Shown here: positions 17,473 through 25,539 of the stretch, in pieces
Layout of the letters: every line of letters begins with the position of its first letter
Position numbering within the stretch: position 1 is the first letter of the stretch
From: Mycobacterium montefiorense
Lineage (GTDB): Bacteria; Actinomycetota; Actinomycetes; Mycobacteriales; Mycobacteriaceae
NCBI RefSeq assembly: GCF_003112775.1
Contig: NZ_BFCH01000048.1
Location: forward strand, 1-64,000
Reading direction: 5' to 3'
Length of the DNA: 64,000 nucleotides
The notes under the pieces: generated by a model
Told to the model about the DNA's origin: nothing
What the model saw: the letters and a program-made list of their open reading frames with translations, nothing else
The model's database searches: none
Position numbers and translations under genes: made by a program

Positions 17473-18741
17473 TCATTCGGGGCGGACGTCGAACCGGTCG
17501 AGGTAGAAGTCGAACCGTCCGCGCAGTTCATCGGCCGAGACGCCGAAGTGCCGTTGCAGGTCGTAGTGGATACGGCCATGCTTGCCGCGCGGATTGCCGT
17601 CCAGGTATCGCTGGAACCCGTTGCGCGCCTTCGGCGTCAATTCGACTCCGCCGCGCGCGTATAGCTGTTCGAGCAGCGGCATTTCGTTGCCGTTGAGCTC
17701 GTGGAAGGTCATGTCGATGCTACGTTCGGCCGGCACCAGCTCGCGATCGCGGACACATGCGCGCAGCAGCCGGTGCACCCGATCGGTCCAGTAATCCAGT
17801 AGCCACCCCGGATCGAGGCTCGTCCGGCGCAGCCGGTCGGAGTACGCCATCATCGTGATCGCGGACTGGACGACCGCGACAGGATCGCGATGCGTGAAGG
17901 CCACCGTCGCGTCGGGAAAGGTCGCCATCAATGGGCCGAGTTGCTCACAGTGCTGGGGACTCTTGAGGATCCAGGTGCGCGGCCCGCGCAGAAAGGTCAG
18001 CGCCTGCAAGGCCTTTTTCAGATACGCGTAGTGGCGTGTTTGGTCGAGTGCGAGGTAGTAGTCGCGCCAAGCCGGTACGCGGGCATGCCATTCCAGGACA
18101 TAGCCGGCCAGGTCGAGGTCAAGGAGTTCGACCTCTTCCTCGATCGCCTCGGGGAATCGGTCGTGCATGGCGGCCACCACCGGGGCGCTGACCATCAATG
18201 CGTCGTGTTCGGACTTGGCGCGCGCATAACGAGGGTCGACCCCGAAGATGTCGGGGCCCTCGCCGCGCGCCGGTATCGGTTCTTGACTCTCCCAATACGG
18301 CAGCGCGCGCCGGCGTGGGTCGGCGGCAATGAGATTCACCAGATGGGTGGTGCCGGATCGCGGCATCCCGACAACGATGAAGGGCTTCTCGATCGGGATC
18401 GACTCGATCTCGGGATAGCGCGCGACGAGCTCGGTCAGCGACAACCGGTTTCGTAGCAAGCGAACCACTCGCTGCCGCAACGTCGAGCGGCTCAGCTGCC
18501 GCAGCCCGTCGTCGGCCTCGATCGCGGCGACGTGCGCCCTGAGCCGGTCACCGAAGCCATCCGTGTCGTCCAGGTCGTCAGCGCCGGCTTGCCCGACGGC
18601 CTCCGCGATCATTTCGTTGATGTCGAAGTCGACCCGTTTGGCCTCAGTGAATTCCAGTATTTGACGCTGTATGTCGGTCAGCTGCGGAGAGGTGAGATCG
18701 TCGAAATCGATGTTAGCGATGTCGGGGCCCGCAGAGCCCAT
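17473..18741 (-). CDS. Sulfotransferase family protein
   Basis: A 422-residue sulfotransferase, transferring sulfate from PAPS to a hydroxyl. The 5'-phosphosulfate loop is IVVGMPRSGTTHLVNL (about 136-151) and the 3'-phosphate site is VAFTHRDPVAVVQSAI. DYYLALDQTRHYAYLKKALQ and TWILKSPQH are typical of the large actinobacterial family (the one called Stf0-unlike, with about 390-420 residues). No signal peptide is present. It heads a four-gene operon (sulfotransferase, MBL, VOC, LLM) and is divergent from an IclR gene with palindromes in the 50-bp gap. Mycobacteria use many such enzymes for sulfolipids and glycopeptidolipids; the acceptor here is not known. Confidence 0.88.
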   Translation of the reverse strand: MGSAGPDIANIDFDDLTSPQLTDIQRQILEFTEAKRVDFDINEMIAEAVGQAGADDLDDTDGFGDRLRAHVAAIEADDGLRQLSRSTLRQRVVRLLRNRLSLTELVARYPEIESIPIEKPFIVVGMPRSGTTHLVNLIAADPRRRALPYWESQEPIPARGEGPDIFGVDPRYARAKSEHDALMVSAPVVAAMHDRFPEAIEEEVELLDLDLAGYVLEWHARVPAWRDYYLALDQTRHYAYLKKALQALTFLRGPRTWILKSPQHCEQLGPLMATFPDATVAFTHRDPVAVVQSAITMMAYSDRLRRTSLDPGWLLDYWTDRVHRLLRACVRDRELVPAERSIDMTFHELNGNEMPLLEQLYARGGVELTPKARNGFQRYLDGNPRGKHGRIHYDLQRHFGVSADELRGRFDFYLDRFDVRPE

Positions 18742-18763
18742 GCGACCGCCTCCTCGACCGGGT

Positions 18764-18797
18764 GTCGAATATTCGACGTATCATTCGAAATATGATA
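18764..18797. promoter_or_regulatory. Two palindromes in the sulfotransferase/iclR promoter region
   Basis: A perfect 14-bp palindrome, GTCGAATATTCGAC (18764-18777), is followed by TATCAT-N7-ATGATA (18779-18797), which covers the iclR start codon. They occupy the whole gap between the divergent genes. IclR proteins usually bind such sites as dimers or tetramers, so these are probable operators controlling both directions. Confidence 0.6.
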
Positions 18798-19691
18798 CGG
18801 ACGGTAGCTGCGGAGCCGAGACCTCGTCAACCCACTTCTCCGCCGACCGAGCGCGTCGTCGCAGTCATGGCGCTGCTCGGGTCGCAGCCCACTCGAGCGT
18901 TGTCCCTCGCCGAGATCACCCGCGAGCTGGCCATCAGCCGGGCCACCGGCCACGCAATCCTGACCACGCTGGCCGCCCACCATTGGGTTGTGCGCGACAT
19001 CGCCACCGCCGCCTACTCCTGGGGACCGGGTGTTGCAACGCTTGCGAAGCCCGCCGGCGACCGGGTCTTCCACGGAATTCTGCAGCAGCTCGCCGAATCC
19101 ACAGCGGCACAAGCCTTTCTAGCCCGCCGCGAGGGCAACGCGATCGTCGTGGTGGACAGCGCCGGTGAATCGGCTTCCGGAATGCGGATCCATCGTGGAT
19201 TGCGAATGCCTTTGGTCGCACCGTTCGGCCGCGATTACATCGCCGGCAGCCCGCTCACCGCGCAGCGCGCCTGGCTGGAAGGCATCGGTAAGCCTTCGAC
19301 CGCGCTACACCGGCGAATCACCACGGTGCTCAGCGAGATTCGTGACCGCGGATACACCGTCGAACGGCTCAGCCGCGAATACCTCCAGGTGTACACGGCG
19401 CTACGCGCGCTTCGCGGGGACGGGGGACCCGACGCGATCACCGCGCGGCTCGCCCAGGCTTTCGCCGACCTCACCGTGATCGACGTCCTAGACGCCGAAC
19501 TCATCGAGGACGGCACACACAGCATCGCCACCATCTCCGCTCCGATCTTCGACGAGGACGGGGTCGTCGCGATGTCGATCAGCGCCGCACCATTCACCGA
19601 CTTGTCCGCGGCTGAGGTCCTGCGATTGAGCGAGCAGGTTTGCTCCGCGGCACGACGGATCGACCCGCAGATCGCGAGCCCTACAAATTAG
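18792..19691 (+). CDS. IclR family transcriptional regulator
   Basis: A 299-residue regulator. The N-terminal winged helix (SPPTERVVAVMALLGS to HHWVVRDIATAAYSWG) includes the recognition helix ISRATGHAILTTL, and the C-terminal part is an IclR effector domain with a hydrophobic pocket (FAD/GAF-like). The ATG at 18792 lies inside an inverted repeat and has no ribosome binding site, so the message may be leaderless; a start 30 bp upstream is possible. It is divergent from the sulfotransferase operon and is its likely regulator. The C-terminus overlaps the convergent DUF2237 gene by 11 bp. Confidence 0.87.
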   Translation: MIRTVAAEPRPRQPTSPPTERVVAVMALLGSQPTRALSLAEITRELAISRATGHAILTTLAAHHWVVRDIATAAYSWGPGVATLAKPAGDRVFHGILQQLAESTAAQAFLARREGNAIVVVDSAGESASGMRIHRGLRMPLVAPFGRDYIAGSPLTAQRAWLEGIGKPSTALHRRITTVLSEIRDRGYTVERLSREYLQVYTALRALRGDGGPDAITARLAQAFADLTVIDVLDAELIEDGTHSIATISAPIFDEDGVVAMSISAAPFTDLSAAEVLRLSEQVCSAARRIDPQIASPTN

Positions 19692-20067
19692 CCAGGTCGT
19701 CAGGAACGTCGACTTGGTGTTCCATCAGTGTCTCAAGGGGAACGACCTCGAGGGTGCGTTCGTGGGTGCAGGCCAGCACCACCGGGGCGGCGCACCCGTC
19801 CCGATGAGCCCGCAGCCAATTCAGGGCTGTGACGCACCAGCGATCGCCGGGTAGCAGGCCGGGAAACCGGTACTCGGGAACCGGCGTCAACAGATCGTTG
19901 CCGATCGAACGCTGATGCTCGAGAAACTCGGCAGTCATTACGGCACAGATCGTGTGGCGGCCAACATCCTCGGGCCCGCTTGAGCAACAGCCGTCGCGGT
20001 AGTAACCGGTGAGAGGCTCGGTGCCGCACGGCTGCAGCACGCCGCCGAGCACGTTGCGATCGGACAT
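19681..20067 (-). CDS. DUF2237 family protein
   Basis: A 128-residue protein of the DUF2237 family, widespread in bacteria and without an established function. Recognisable parts are NVLGGVLQPCGTEPLTGYYRDGCC near the N-terminus (quoted in two pieces by family: LGG-x-L and GYYRDGCC), then TICAVMTAEFLEHQRSIGNDLLTP and PGDRWCVTALNWLRA. The conserved cysteines (Cys14 and the Cys27-Cys28 pair) could bind a metal. It is convergent with the IclR gene and overlaps its end by 11 bp. The ATG at 20067 is the only start retaining the conserved N-terminus. Confidence 0.85.
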   Translation of the reverse strand: MSDRNVLGGVLQPCGTEPLTGYYRDGCCSSGPEDVGRHTICAVMTAEFLEHQRSIGNDLLTPVPEYRFPGLLPGDRWCVTALNWLRAHRDGCAAPVVLACTHERTLEVVPLETLMEHQVDVPDDLANL

Positions 20068-20147
20068 ATCGCTAGTATCGCGCCGTCCGGGGGGAAGTTA
20101 TAAGAGATATGAGGGTTTGCGGTCCACGAATTTGCGCCGCCGCTCGC

Positions 20148-20480
20148 CTACCCGGCCAGCGGAAAGCTGATCGGCGGGCGGATCCGCTGCAGGCTGCCGG
20201 CCGCGGCGGCATCGGTCTCGGAGTACATCCGGGCGATCTCGACCAGCGCGGAACCCGTACGCGCCAGTTCGGCATGTGCCCCGTTTACCAAGGCCAGCAA
20301 CTGGGTGGCCTCTGCCGCGAACGCCGCCGCTGCCTGAGCTGAGACCTCCTCAGCACCGGCGGGAACCAGCACTGTCATCGACGGCGATGCCGCGGCGCCG
20401 GCGGCCACTGCCTGCATCGTGCTGCCCACAACGTCGATGCCAACACCGGCCACCGCGGGGTCGAAGAATATGGGCTGCAT
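20148..20480 (-). CDS. PE family protein, orphan
   Basis: A 110-residue stand-alone PE domain, the secreted ESX (type VII) substrate family. Two amphipathic helices are visible: VVGSTMQAVAAGAAASPSMT with the conserved LVPAGAEEVSAQAAAAF turn, then FAAEATQLLALVNGAHAELAR, and the export signal region YSETD (Y-x-x-x-D, here Y-S-E-T-D) near residue 88. It resembles PE35/PE5 rather than the long PE_PGRS proteins. Its ATG at 20480 follows GGAGTG. PE genes of this type normally precede a PPE gene in the same operon; here the next minus-strand gene is DUF2237, 80 bp away, so no partner is adjacent. The only PPE gene in the window (56266) is 36 kb off and frameshifted. Confidence 0.85.
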   Translation of the reverse strand: MQPIFFDPAVAGVGIDVVGSTMQAVAAGAAASPSMTVLVPAGAEEVSAQAAAAFAAEATQLLALVNGAHAELARTGSALVEIARMYSETDAAAAGSLQRIRPPISFPLAG

Positions 20481-20626
20481 CTGTGCACTCCTGAAGCCAG
20501 CAAACGCTGTTAAGGACGATAATAGCAGTAGGCAATTGTTTCTGTCTACAAACGTTGCATCATGCGAGAGTGTTGCTGGCGGCGCTGCAGAGCGAATGGA
20601 CGCACCCGCGACAGAAGAGTTAACTC

Positions 20627-21109
20627 ATGCCAATGTCGACGCCGAACCCGCCCGGATTCCCGCCGCCGCAGGGTTGGCAGCCGCCCGGTTACTTCCCGCC
20701 CCAAGGCCCCCCGATGCCGCCACCGGGATACCCGGAGTACCCGCAGCAACCCGGCTATCCACCGCCGCATCCCTATCCCGGTTATGCCGGGTATCCCGGA
20801 ATCCCGGTCGGCCCTCAAGCGCCTTTTGGCCGCGATCCCGTCACGGGTGTGCCCCTGTCCGGTAAGTCCGCCACGACGGCCGGGCTGTTGCAGCTGTTTT
20901 TCGGAGTGTTCGGTATCGGTCGCTTCTACATCGACTCGACCCAGATCGCGGTCGCCCAGTTGCTACTGGGCTTGTTCGGACTCATCTTCAGCGTCTTCTG
21001 TTTCTTCGGGCTGCCGGTCCTACTCGGCAGCATCATCTGGGCCGTCGTCGACGCGATCGTGATGTTCACCGGCAGCGCGAAAGACAACTACGGCCGCAAG
21101 CTTCGCTAG
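20627..21109 (+). CDS. TM2 domain-containing membrane protein
   Basis: A 160-residue protein with a Pro/Gly/Tyr-rich cytosolic N-terminus (about residues 1-70, with PPGYPEYPQQPGYPP-like repeats) followed by a TM2 domain: LLQLFFGVFGIGRFYIDSTQ is the first helix and the family's G-x-G-x-F-Y turn, then LLLGLFGLIFSVFCFFG, then IIWAVVDAIVMF with the conserved W-x-x-x-D. TM2 proteins are common, small membrane proteins of unsettled role. The ATG at 20627 follows GAAGAG; a second ATG at 20633 would give a protein two residues shorter. Confidence 0.85.
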   Translation: MPMSTPNPPGFPPPQGWQPPGYFPPQGPPMPPPGYPEYPQQPGYPPPHPYPGYAGYPGIPVGPQAPFGRDPVTGVPLSGKSATTAGLLQLFFGVFGIGRFYIDSTQIAVAQLLLGLFGLIFSVFCFFGLPVLLGSIIWAVVDAIVMFTGSAKDNYGRKLR

Positions 21110-21203
21110 CGCTGGATCACGATCAGGTCACAATTTCCTACCTCACAGATTGCAATCGGCGCGTCTAACCGCCTGCACGACAAGGGAAATCTAGTGTCAC
21201 TTC

Positions 21204-22334
21204 GTGAACCGCCGAACGGCCATGAAGCTCCCGCTGATGTTGGCAGCGGGCGCGGCTCTGGCCCAAGCGCCGCTCGCCTCTGCCGAGGCAGGCCGGTGGT
21301 CGCCGGACCGGGCCAACGCCTGGTACCGCGCGCAGGGCTGGCTGGTGGGCGCGAACTACATCCCGTCGACCGCCATCAATCAGCTGGAGATGTTTCAGCC
21401 GGGAACCTTTGACCCGCAACGCATTGACGGCGAGCTTGGCGCGGCCCGCGCACTCGGCTTCAACACCATGCGGGTCTTCCTGCACGACCAATTGTGGGCG
21501 GCAGATCGCCAGGGCTTCCAAAGCCGCCTCGCGCAGTTCGTCGGCATCACGTCGCGCCACGGCATCAAGCCGCTGTTCGTATTGTTCGACTCCTGTTGGG
21601 ACCCACTGCCCAAGTCCGGTCCGCAGCACGCGCCGGTACCTGGCGTACACAACTCCGGCTGGGTGCAAAGCCCGGGTGCCGAACGCCTCGGCGATCCCCG
21701 CTATATCCCCGTGATGCAGGACTACGTCACGGGAGTGTTGAGCCAATTCCGCAATGACGACCGGGTTTTAGGATGGGATCTATGGAACGAACCCGACAAT
21801 CCCGCGAAGGAATACCGCAAGGTCGAGCGCTCGGACAAACTCGAGCGTGTCGCCGACCTGCTTCCCCAGGTGTTCCGATGGGCACGCTCGGTTGACCCCG
21901 CTCAACCCCTGACGAGTGGTGTGTGGCAAGGATCCTGGGGAGACCCGCGAAACCGTAGCCCCATCAACGCCATTCAGCTCGACAACGCCGACGTGATCAC
22001 GTTCCACAACTACGGCAAACCGGCCGAGTTCGAGTCGAAGATCAATGAACTGACGCCGATGGGGCGGCCGATCATCTGCACCGAATACATGGCTCGGCCC
22101 CAGGGCAGCAGCATCGAGAGCATCCTGCCAATTGCCAAGCGCCACAATGTTGGTGCGATCAACTGGGGTCTGGTGGCCGGAAAGACCCAAACCTACTTTC
22201 CGTGGGACTCGTGGAATCACCCGTACACCGCGCCGCCGAAGGTTTGGTTTCACGACCTTCTGTTGCCCGACGGCAAGCCCTACCGGGAAAGCGAAGTTCA
22301 GGCCGCTCGCAGGCTGACGGGCGGACTCGGCTAG
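21204..22334 (+). CDS. Secreted GH5-like glycoside hydrolase
   Basis: A 376-residue exported TIM-barrel glycosidase resembling M. tuberculosis Rv3096, which is annotated as cellulase/xylanase-like. The N-terminal RR followed by a hydrophobic stretch (MNRRTAMKLPLMLAAGAALA) and an Ala-x-Ala region (ASAEA, about residue 28) suggest a Tat-type signal peptide. The acid/base glutamate lies in GWDLWNEPDNP and the nucleophile glutamate in IICTEYMARP, the usual pair of clan GH-A enzymes. The start is a GTG at 21204 with a poor ribosome binding site. The stop lies within a strong hairpin shared with the convergent glycosyltransferase. Its polysaccharide or glycolipid substrate is unknown. Confidence 0.8.
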   Translation: MNRRTAMKLPLMLAAGAALAQAPLASAEAGRWSPDRANAWYRAQGWLVGANYIPSTAINQLEMFQPGTFDPQRIDGELGAARALGFNTMRVFLHDQLWAADRQGFQSRLAQFVGITSRHGIKPLFVLFDSCWDPLPKSGPQHAPVPGVHNSGWVQSPGAERLGDPRYIPVMQDYVTGVLSQFRNDDRVLGWDLWNEPDNPAKEYRKVERSDKLERVADLLPQVFRWARSVDPAQPLTSGVWQGSWGDPRNRSPINAIQLDNADVITFHNYGKPAEFESKINELTPMGRPIICTEYMARPQGSSIESILPIAKRHNVGAINWGLVAGKTQTYFPWDSWNHPYTAPPKVWFHDLLLPDGKPYRESEVQAARRLTGGLG

Positions 22335-22350
22335 TAGCCGTTAGTCCGCC
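22320..22350. terminator. Bidirectional terminator hairpin
   Basis: GGCGGACT-CGGCT-AGT-AGCCG-TT-AGTCCGCC: 13 base pairs interrupted only by an unpaired TT, with a three-base loop. It spans both stop codons of the convergent hydrolase (22332-22334) and glycosyltransferase (22341-22343). There is no T tract, as is common in mycobacteria. Its position and symmetry fit transcription termination from both sides. Confidence 0.65.
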
Positions 22351-23462
22351 AGCAGCGCCGCGACATCGTCTGCTGACGGCATGTCGCCAATCTGCCTGGC
22401 AATCCTGCGGGCAGCAGCCCGATAAGTCGAATTCTGAAGAATTTCGTTTACCGCCAGGCCAATTCGATCCGGGTTGAACTCGCCGGGTGGAATACAGATC
22501 CCGGCGCCCGCGGCCGCGACGCGCTCGGCTTGAGCGCCCTGATCGGCGCCCTGGGGTGCGAGAACCAGCGGCAGACCGGCGGCAAGCGCACCAAGATTAC
22601 TGCCTGCGCCGCCATGAGACACCACGACGTCGACGCCCTCGAGAAGCTCACGGTATGGCAGGAACTCTTCCAAGCTGACGAATTCGTGGTCGACCGTGAA
22701 TTCGCAAGGTGATTGGTTGGGGCCGAGCGTGACTCGCAACGAAAGGTCGCGTTCTGACAATGCCGCGATGATCGGGCTGAGCACATCAGGGTGGCCGTAC
22801 ACCGTACCGAATGTCAACAGGACCCCGGGCTTGCGAGCCAAGGGCTTTGGGTTTCTGTGCCGCGACGTGCCGGGCGACTGATGCGCCTCGGGCCGCATGG
22901 GTAGCCATCCCGGCGGCGCCTGCCATCCCTCCACCTGCAGATCGGCCGGGCAGATGTCGACGACCCGCCTGGGCCGTCGCCACCGCACACCGCGAGTCCG
23001 GTAATCGGCGGCAGCACGCACCGCGGCGGCACGGACGAAATCCGCGGATATATCCGCGCCGAAGGTGTGGCAGACACTTTCCACATCGCAGGCCGCGGCA
23101 AGAAACGGCCCGACGTAGTCCATCAACTCATGGACTACCAGGTCCGGGCGCCATGCCTGTGCCGCGGGGAGCGCGTCGTCAACCGACATATCGATTCGGG
23201 CGGTGGCAAAAGCTTCGATTGCCGCCTCGCGGGTGCACTCGCCCCTGACATCTTCACCAGTGCGCCGCATGACCTCCGCGATCACAGCCGGACCATCCGC
23301 AACCGCGACCAGCACGTCCAGATCTTCGTCCGACACCACCGGCACGCAGGCCGGGGAAACCATGATGGCGACGCTGTGTCCCCGTGTCCTCAAGGCCCGG
23401 GCAAGAGGCAATAACGGTAGGAGGTGCCCGTGCATAGGCACACAAGTGAACAGGATCCGCAT
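22341..23462 (-). CDS. Glycosyltransferase family 1 (UGT/macrolide type)
   Basis: A 373-residue GT-B fold glycosyltransferase. The N-terminal MRILFTCVPMHGHLLPLLPLA has the catalytic-site His (GHLLP), and the C-terminal nucleotide-sugar domain carries VVSHGGAGSNLGALAAGLPL and LAPQGADQGAQAERVAAAGAG, the standard HGG...Q motif of antibiotic-type UDP/NDP-sugar transferases. It lacks a signal peptide. It is the last gene of the long minus-strand operon that starts at 28780, separated from the preceding SDR by 12 bp. A steroid or lipid hydroxyl made by the upstream oxygenase is an attractive acceptor, but this is inferred from position. Confidence 0.85.
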   Translation of the reverse strand: MRILFTCVPMHGHLLPLLPLARALRTRGHSVAIMVSPACVPVVSDEDLDVLVAVADGPAVIAEVMRRTGEDVRGECTREAAIEAFATARIDMSVDDALPAAQAWRPDLVVHELMDYVGPFLAAACDVESVCHTFGADISADFVRAAAVRAAADYRTRGVRWRRPRRVVDICPADLQVEGWQAPPGWLPMRPEAHQSPGTSRHRNPKPLARKPGVLLTFGTVYGHPDVLSPIIAALSERDLSLRVTLGPNQSPCEFTVDHEFVSLEEFLPYRELLEGVDVVVSHGGAGSNLGALAAGLPLVLAPQGADQGAQAERVAAAGAGICIPPGEFNPDRIGLAVNEILQNSTYRAAARRIARQIGDMPSADDVAALLAD

Positions 23463-23474
23463 CGGGACTAGCCC

Positions 23475-24293
23475 CTAGGACAATCGCTCGACGCTGCGGA
23501 GATAACCGCGACGCGCGTCCGCGCCGGCGCGGAACAATATGTCGTCGAGACCGAAGGCGCGCTTTATGCGGTCGGCAATCCACGGCGGCGTTCCGGCGAC
23601 GAGTCTGGCGACCGTGCCCAGCTCACGGGGAACGTACAGCTCCTCTCTTCCGGTGCGAAGCGCTGTGACGATGGCGTCGGCAACCGCGTCCGGGCTGACG
23701 AATCGCATTCCTCGCTGCGTTTCGAGTCCGCCGGACATCTCAGTCCGGGTGAATCCGGGCATGACGATGGTCGTTCGCACACCGGTGCCGCGTGTCTCGG
23801 CGCGGATCGCTCGGGTGAATCCCACCACCGCATGCTTGGTGGCCGCATACGTGGCCTCGCCCGCCAGGGCGACCTGGCCGCCGGCGGAAGCCATATTGAC
23901 GATGTGGCCATGCCCGCGGGGCAGGAAACGCCGCAGGGCCAACCGGGTTCCGGTCATCACCCCGCTCAGATTGATATCCAGCGATCGCTGAGTGTCGGCG
24001 GGATCTTCGTGAACGAAGCTGCCGATGTACACGATGCCGGCGTTGTTGATCAGTGCATCCAGCGGACCGATGTGTTCTTCGGAGCGGGCAAGGAAAGCCT
24101 CGAACTGCTCGCCGTTACGCACATCAAGACCGAACCCGACCGCACGGTCACCCAATTGTTCTGCTATTGCTGCACTTTGAGTTCCGCTGCGAGCGCCGAT
24201 CGCGACAGACATCCCGGCCCGCACACATGCCTGCGCCGTGGCGAGGCCAATGCCGCGGGTACCTCCAGTGATCGCGACCCGCGCGACATCCAT
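23475..24293 (-). CDS. Short-chain dehydrogenase/reductase (SDR)
   Basis: A 272-residue classical SDR, NAD(P)-dependent. The nucleotide-binding TGGTRGIGLATAQ is at residues 9-21, NNAGIVYIGS follows, and the active site is Ser in NMASAGGQ with Tyr-x-x-x-Lys in TYAATKHAV. The C-terminus (ATLDDILFRAG style, ending RRGYLRSVERLS) is longer than usual, as in mycobacterial SadH-like enzymes. ATG at 24293 gives the compact form; an in-frame GTG lies a few codons upstream. It sits between a KshA-like oxygenase (97 bp upstream) and a glycosyltransferase (12 bp downstream), so a steroid or lipid alcohol is a reasonable substrate class. Confidence 0.85.
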   Translation of the reverse strand: MDVARVAITGGTRGIGLATAQACVRAGMSVAIGARSGTQSAAIAEQLGDRAVGFGLDVRNGEQFEAFLARSEEHIGPLDALINNAGIVYIGSFVHEDPADTQRSLDINLSGVMTGTRLALRRFLPRGHGHIVNMASAGGQVALAGEATYAATKHAVVGFTRAIRAETRGTGVRTTIVMPGFTRTEMSGGLETQRGMRFVSPDAVADAIVTALRTGREELYVPRELGTVARLVAGTPPWIADRIKRAFGLDDILFRAGADARRGYLRSVERLS

Positions 24294-24390
24294 CGATTTC
24301 ACCTCACCGTGTCGGCTTTGCCTCCAGGATGTGGGCGAGCAGCAGGACACGGCCAGGAGAGATTTCCTCCCACCTAGGAGGACGCAGCTA

Positions 24391-25527
24391 TCAGCGCACG
24401 GTCGCCGCGAGATTCTCCGCAACCTCGTGTTGCCAAAACTTGTTGGCGTGGTTGGTGTCTACCTCGATTTCGAAGCGGTCGGTCATCTCTGCGGTGACAT
24501 CGGCGGCGTCGACGTAGAACTGCTCGTACCAGCGCCGGTTCTGATACACCGCACCGTCCTCCTCGGTGAGCAACGGGTTCTCGATGCGCGTCTTGTGCTT
24601 CCAGATCTCGACGTCTTCGAGGAAGCCCTCGCCGAACGATCGGCTCATGGTGGCGGCGAGCTTGGTCGCCTTGGCCGCCGGCAGCCCCGGGAGTTCCTGA
24701 ACTGCCACGCCCCACTGCAACACGAATGAGTCATGACTGACCGGGTAATGGCAGTTGATCAGCGCCACTTCAATCGTGAAGTCCGGCGCCACATCGTTGT
24801 GCAGCCAGTTGATCATGTAGGCCGGGCCGAAATACGTTGCTTCGGAACGAAGTCTCGTTCCCTCCCAGAGATTGTCGTAGTTCGCCGTGGTGTCGGGACG
24901 AGCCTTCGACTCCATCAGCTGGGTCGCCGTGTGGCCTTCGATGATGTTCTTGAAGAACGTCGGGTACGCGTGGTGGATATAGAAGAAATGGGCCATGTCG
25001 ACGTTGTTGTCGACGATCTCCCGGCAGTGTGACCCCTCGATCAGGATCGAGTTCCACGACCACGGTGACCACTGTCCTTCGGCGTACCCGTCGATCGTCG
25101 GCGGGAAGACCTCGGCCGGGGGCATCGCCCCCTCGGGGTCGTGCCAGACCAGCAGTTGGCCATTGACCTCCCCGGTCGGCCATCGCCGCGTCCGCGCCAG
25201 TCGGGGCGTGCGCTTGGCGTAGGGCACCAATGAACAGCGACCGGTCGAGCCCTGCCAGCGCCAGTCGTGGAACGGGCACGCCACCGAATCGCCCTTGATG
25301 GTCCCCTGGGACAGGTCGCCACCCATGTGGCGGCAATACGCGTCGAGGACGTGCAACTCGCCCTGCGAATCCGCGAACACCACGAGGCGAGACCCAAATG
25401 CGTTGATCGCGTGGGGACTTCCGCCGCGGAAGTCTTCGGCCAGGCCTATGTAGTGCCAGCCGCGGGCGAAGCGCGTCATGGGTGCGCCGGTATCGATGTC
25501 CCGGACTTCGTTGGTGATTGTGACCAC
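24391..25527 (-). CDS. KshA-like Rieske non-haem iron oxygenase
   Basis: A 378-residue terminal oxygenase resembling 3-ketosteroid 9-alpha-hydroxylase KshA. The Rieske [2Fe-2S] ligands are Cys65-x-His67 (YCRHMGGDL) and Cys84-x2-His87 (ACPFHDWRW). The mononuclear-iron region is EIVDNNVDMAHFFYIHHAYP, containing the Asp/His pairs. Overall domain order and length fit KshA. No ferredoxin reductase (KshB) is encoded nearby, so electrons would come from a distant gene. It starts 12 bp after the nitronate monooxygenase stop, in an operon with two SDRs, an enoyl-CoA hydratase and a glycosyltransferase; the set suggests oxidation of a sterol-like or terpenoid ring. Since mycobacteria carry a separate kshA in the KstR regulon, this is probably a paralogue for another substrate. 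Confidence 0.85.
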   Translation of the reverse strand: MVTITNEVRDIDTGAPMTRFARGWHYIGLAEDFRGGSPHAINAFGSRLVVFADSQGELHVLDAYCRHMGGDLSQGTIKGDSVACPFHDWRWQGSTGRCSLVPYAKRTPRLARTRRWPTGEVNGQLLVWHDPEGAMPPAEVFPPTIDGYAEGQWSPWSWNSILIEGSHCREIVDNNVDMAHFFYIHHAYPTFFKNIIEGHTATQLMESKARPDTTANYDNLWEGTRLRSEATYFGPAYMINWLHNDVAPDFTIEVALINCHYPVSHDSFVLQWGVAVQELPGLPAAKATKLAATMSRSFGEGFLEDVEIWKHKTRIENPLLTEEDGAVYQNRRWYEQFYVDAADVTAEMTDRFEIEVDTNHANKFWQHEVAENLAATVR

Positions 25528-25539
25528 AGCGATTCCTCC

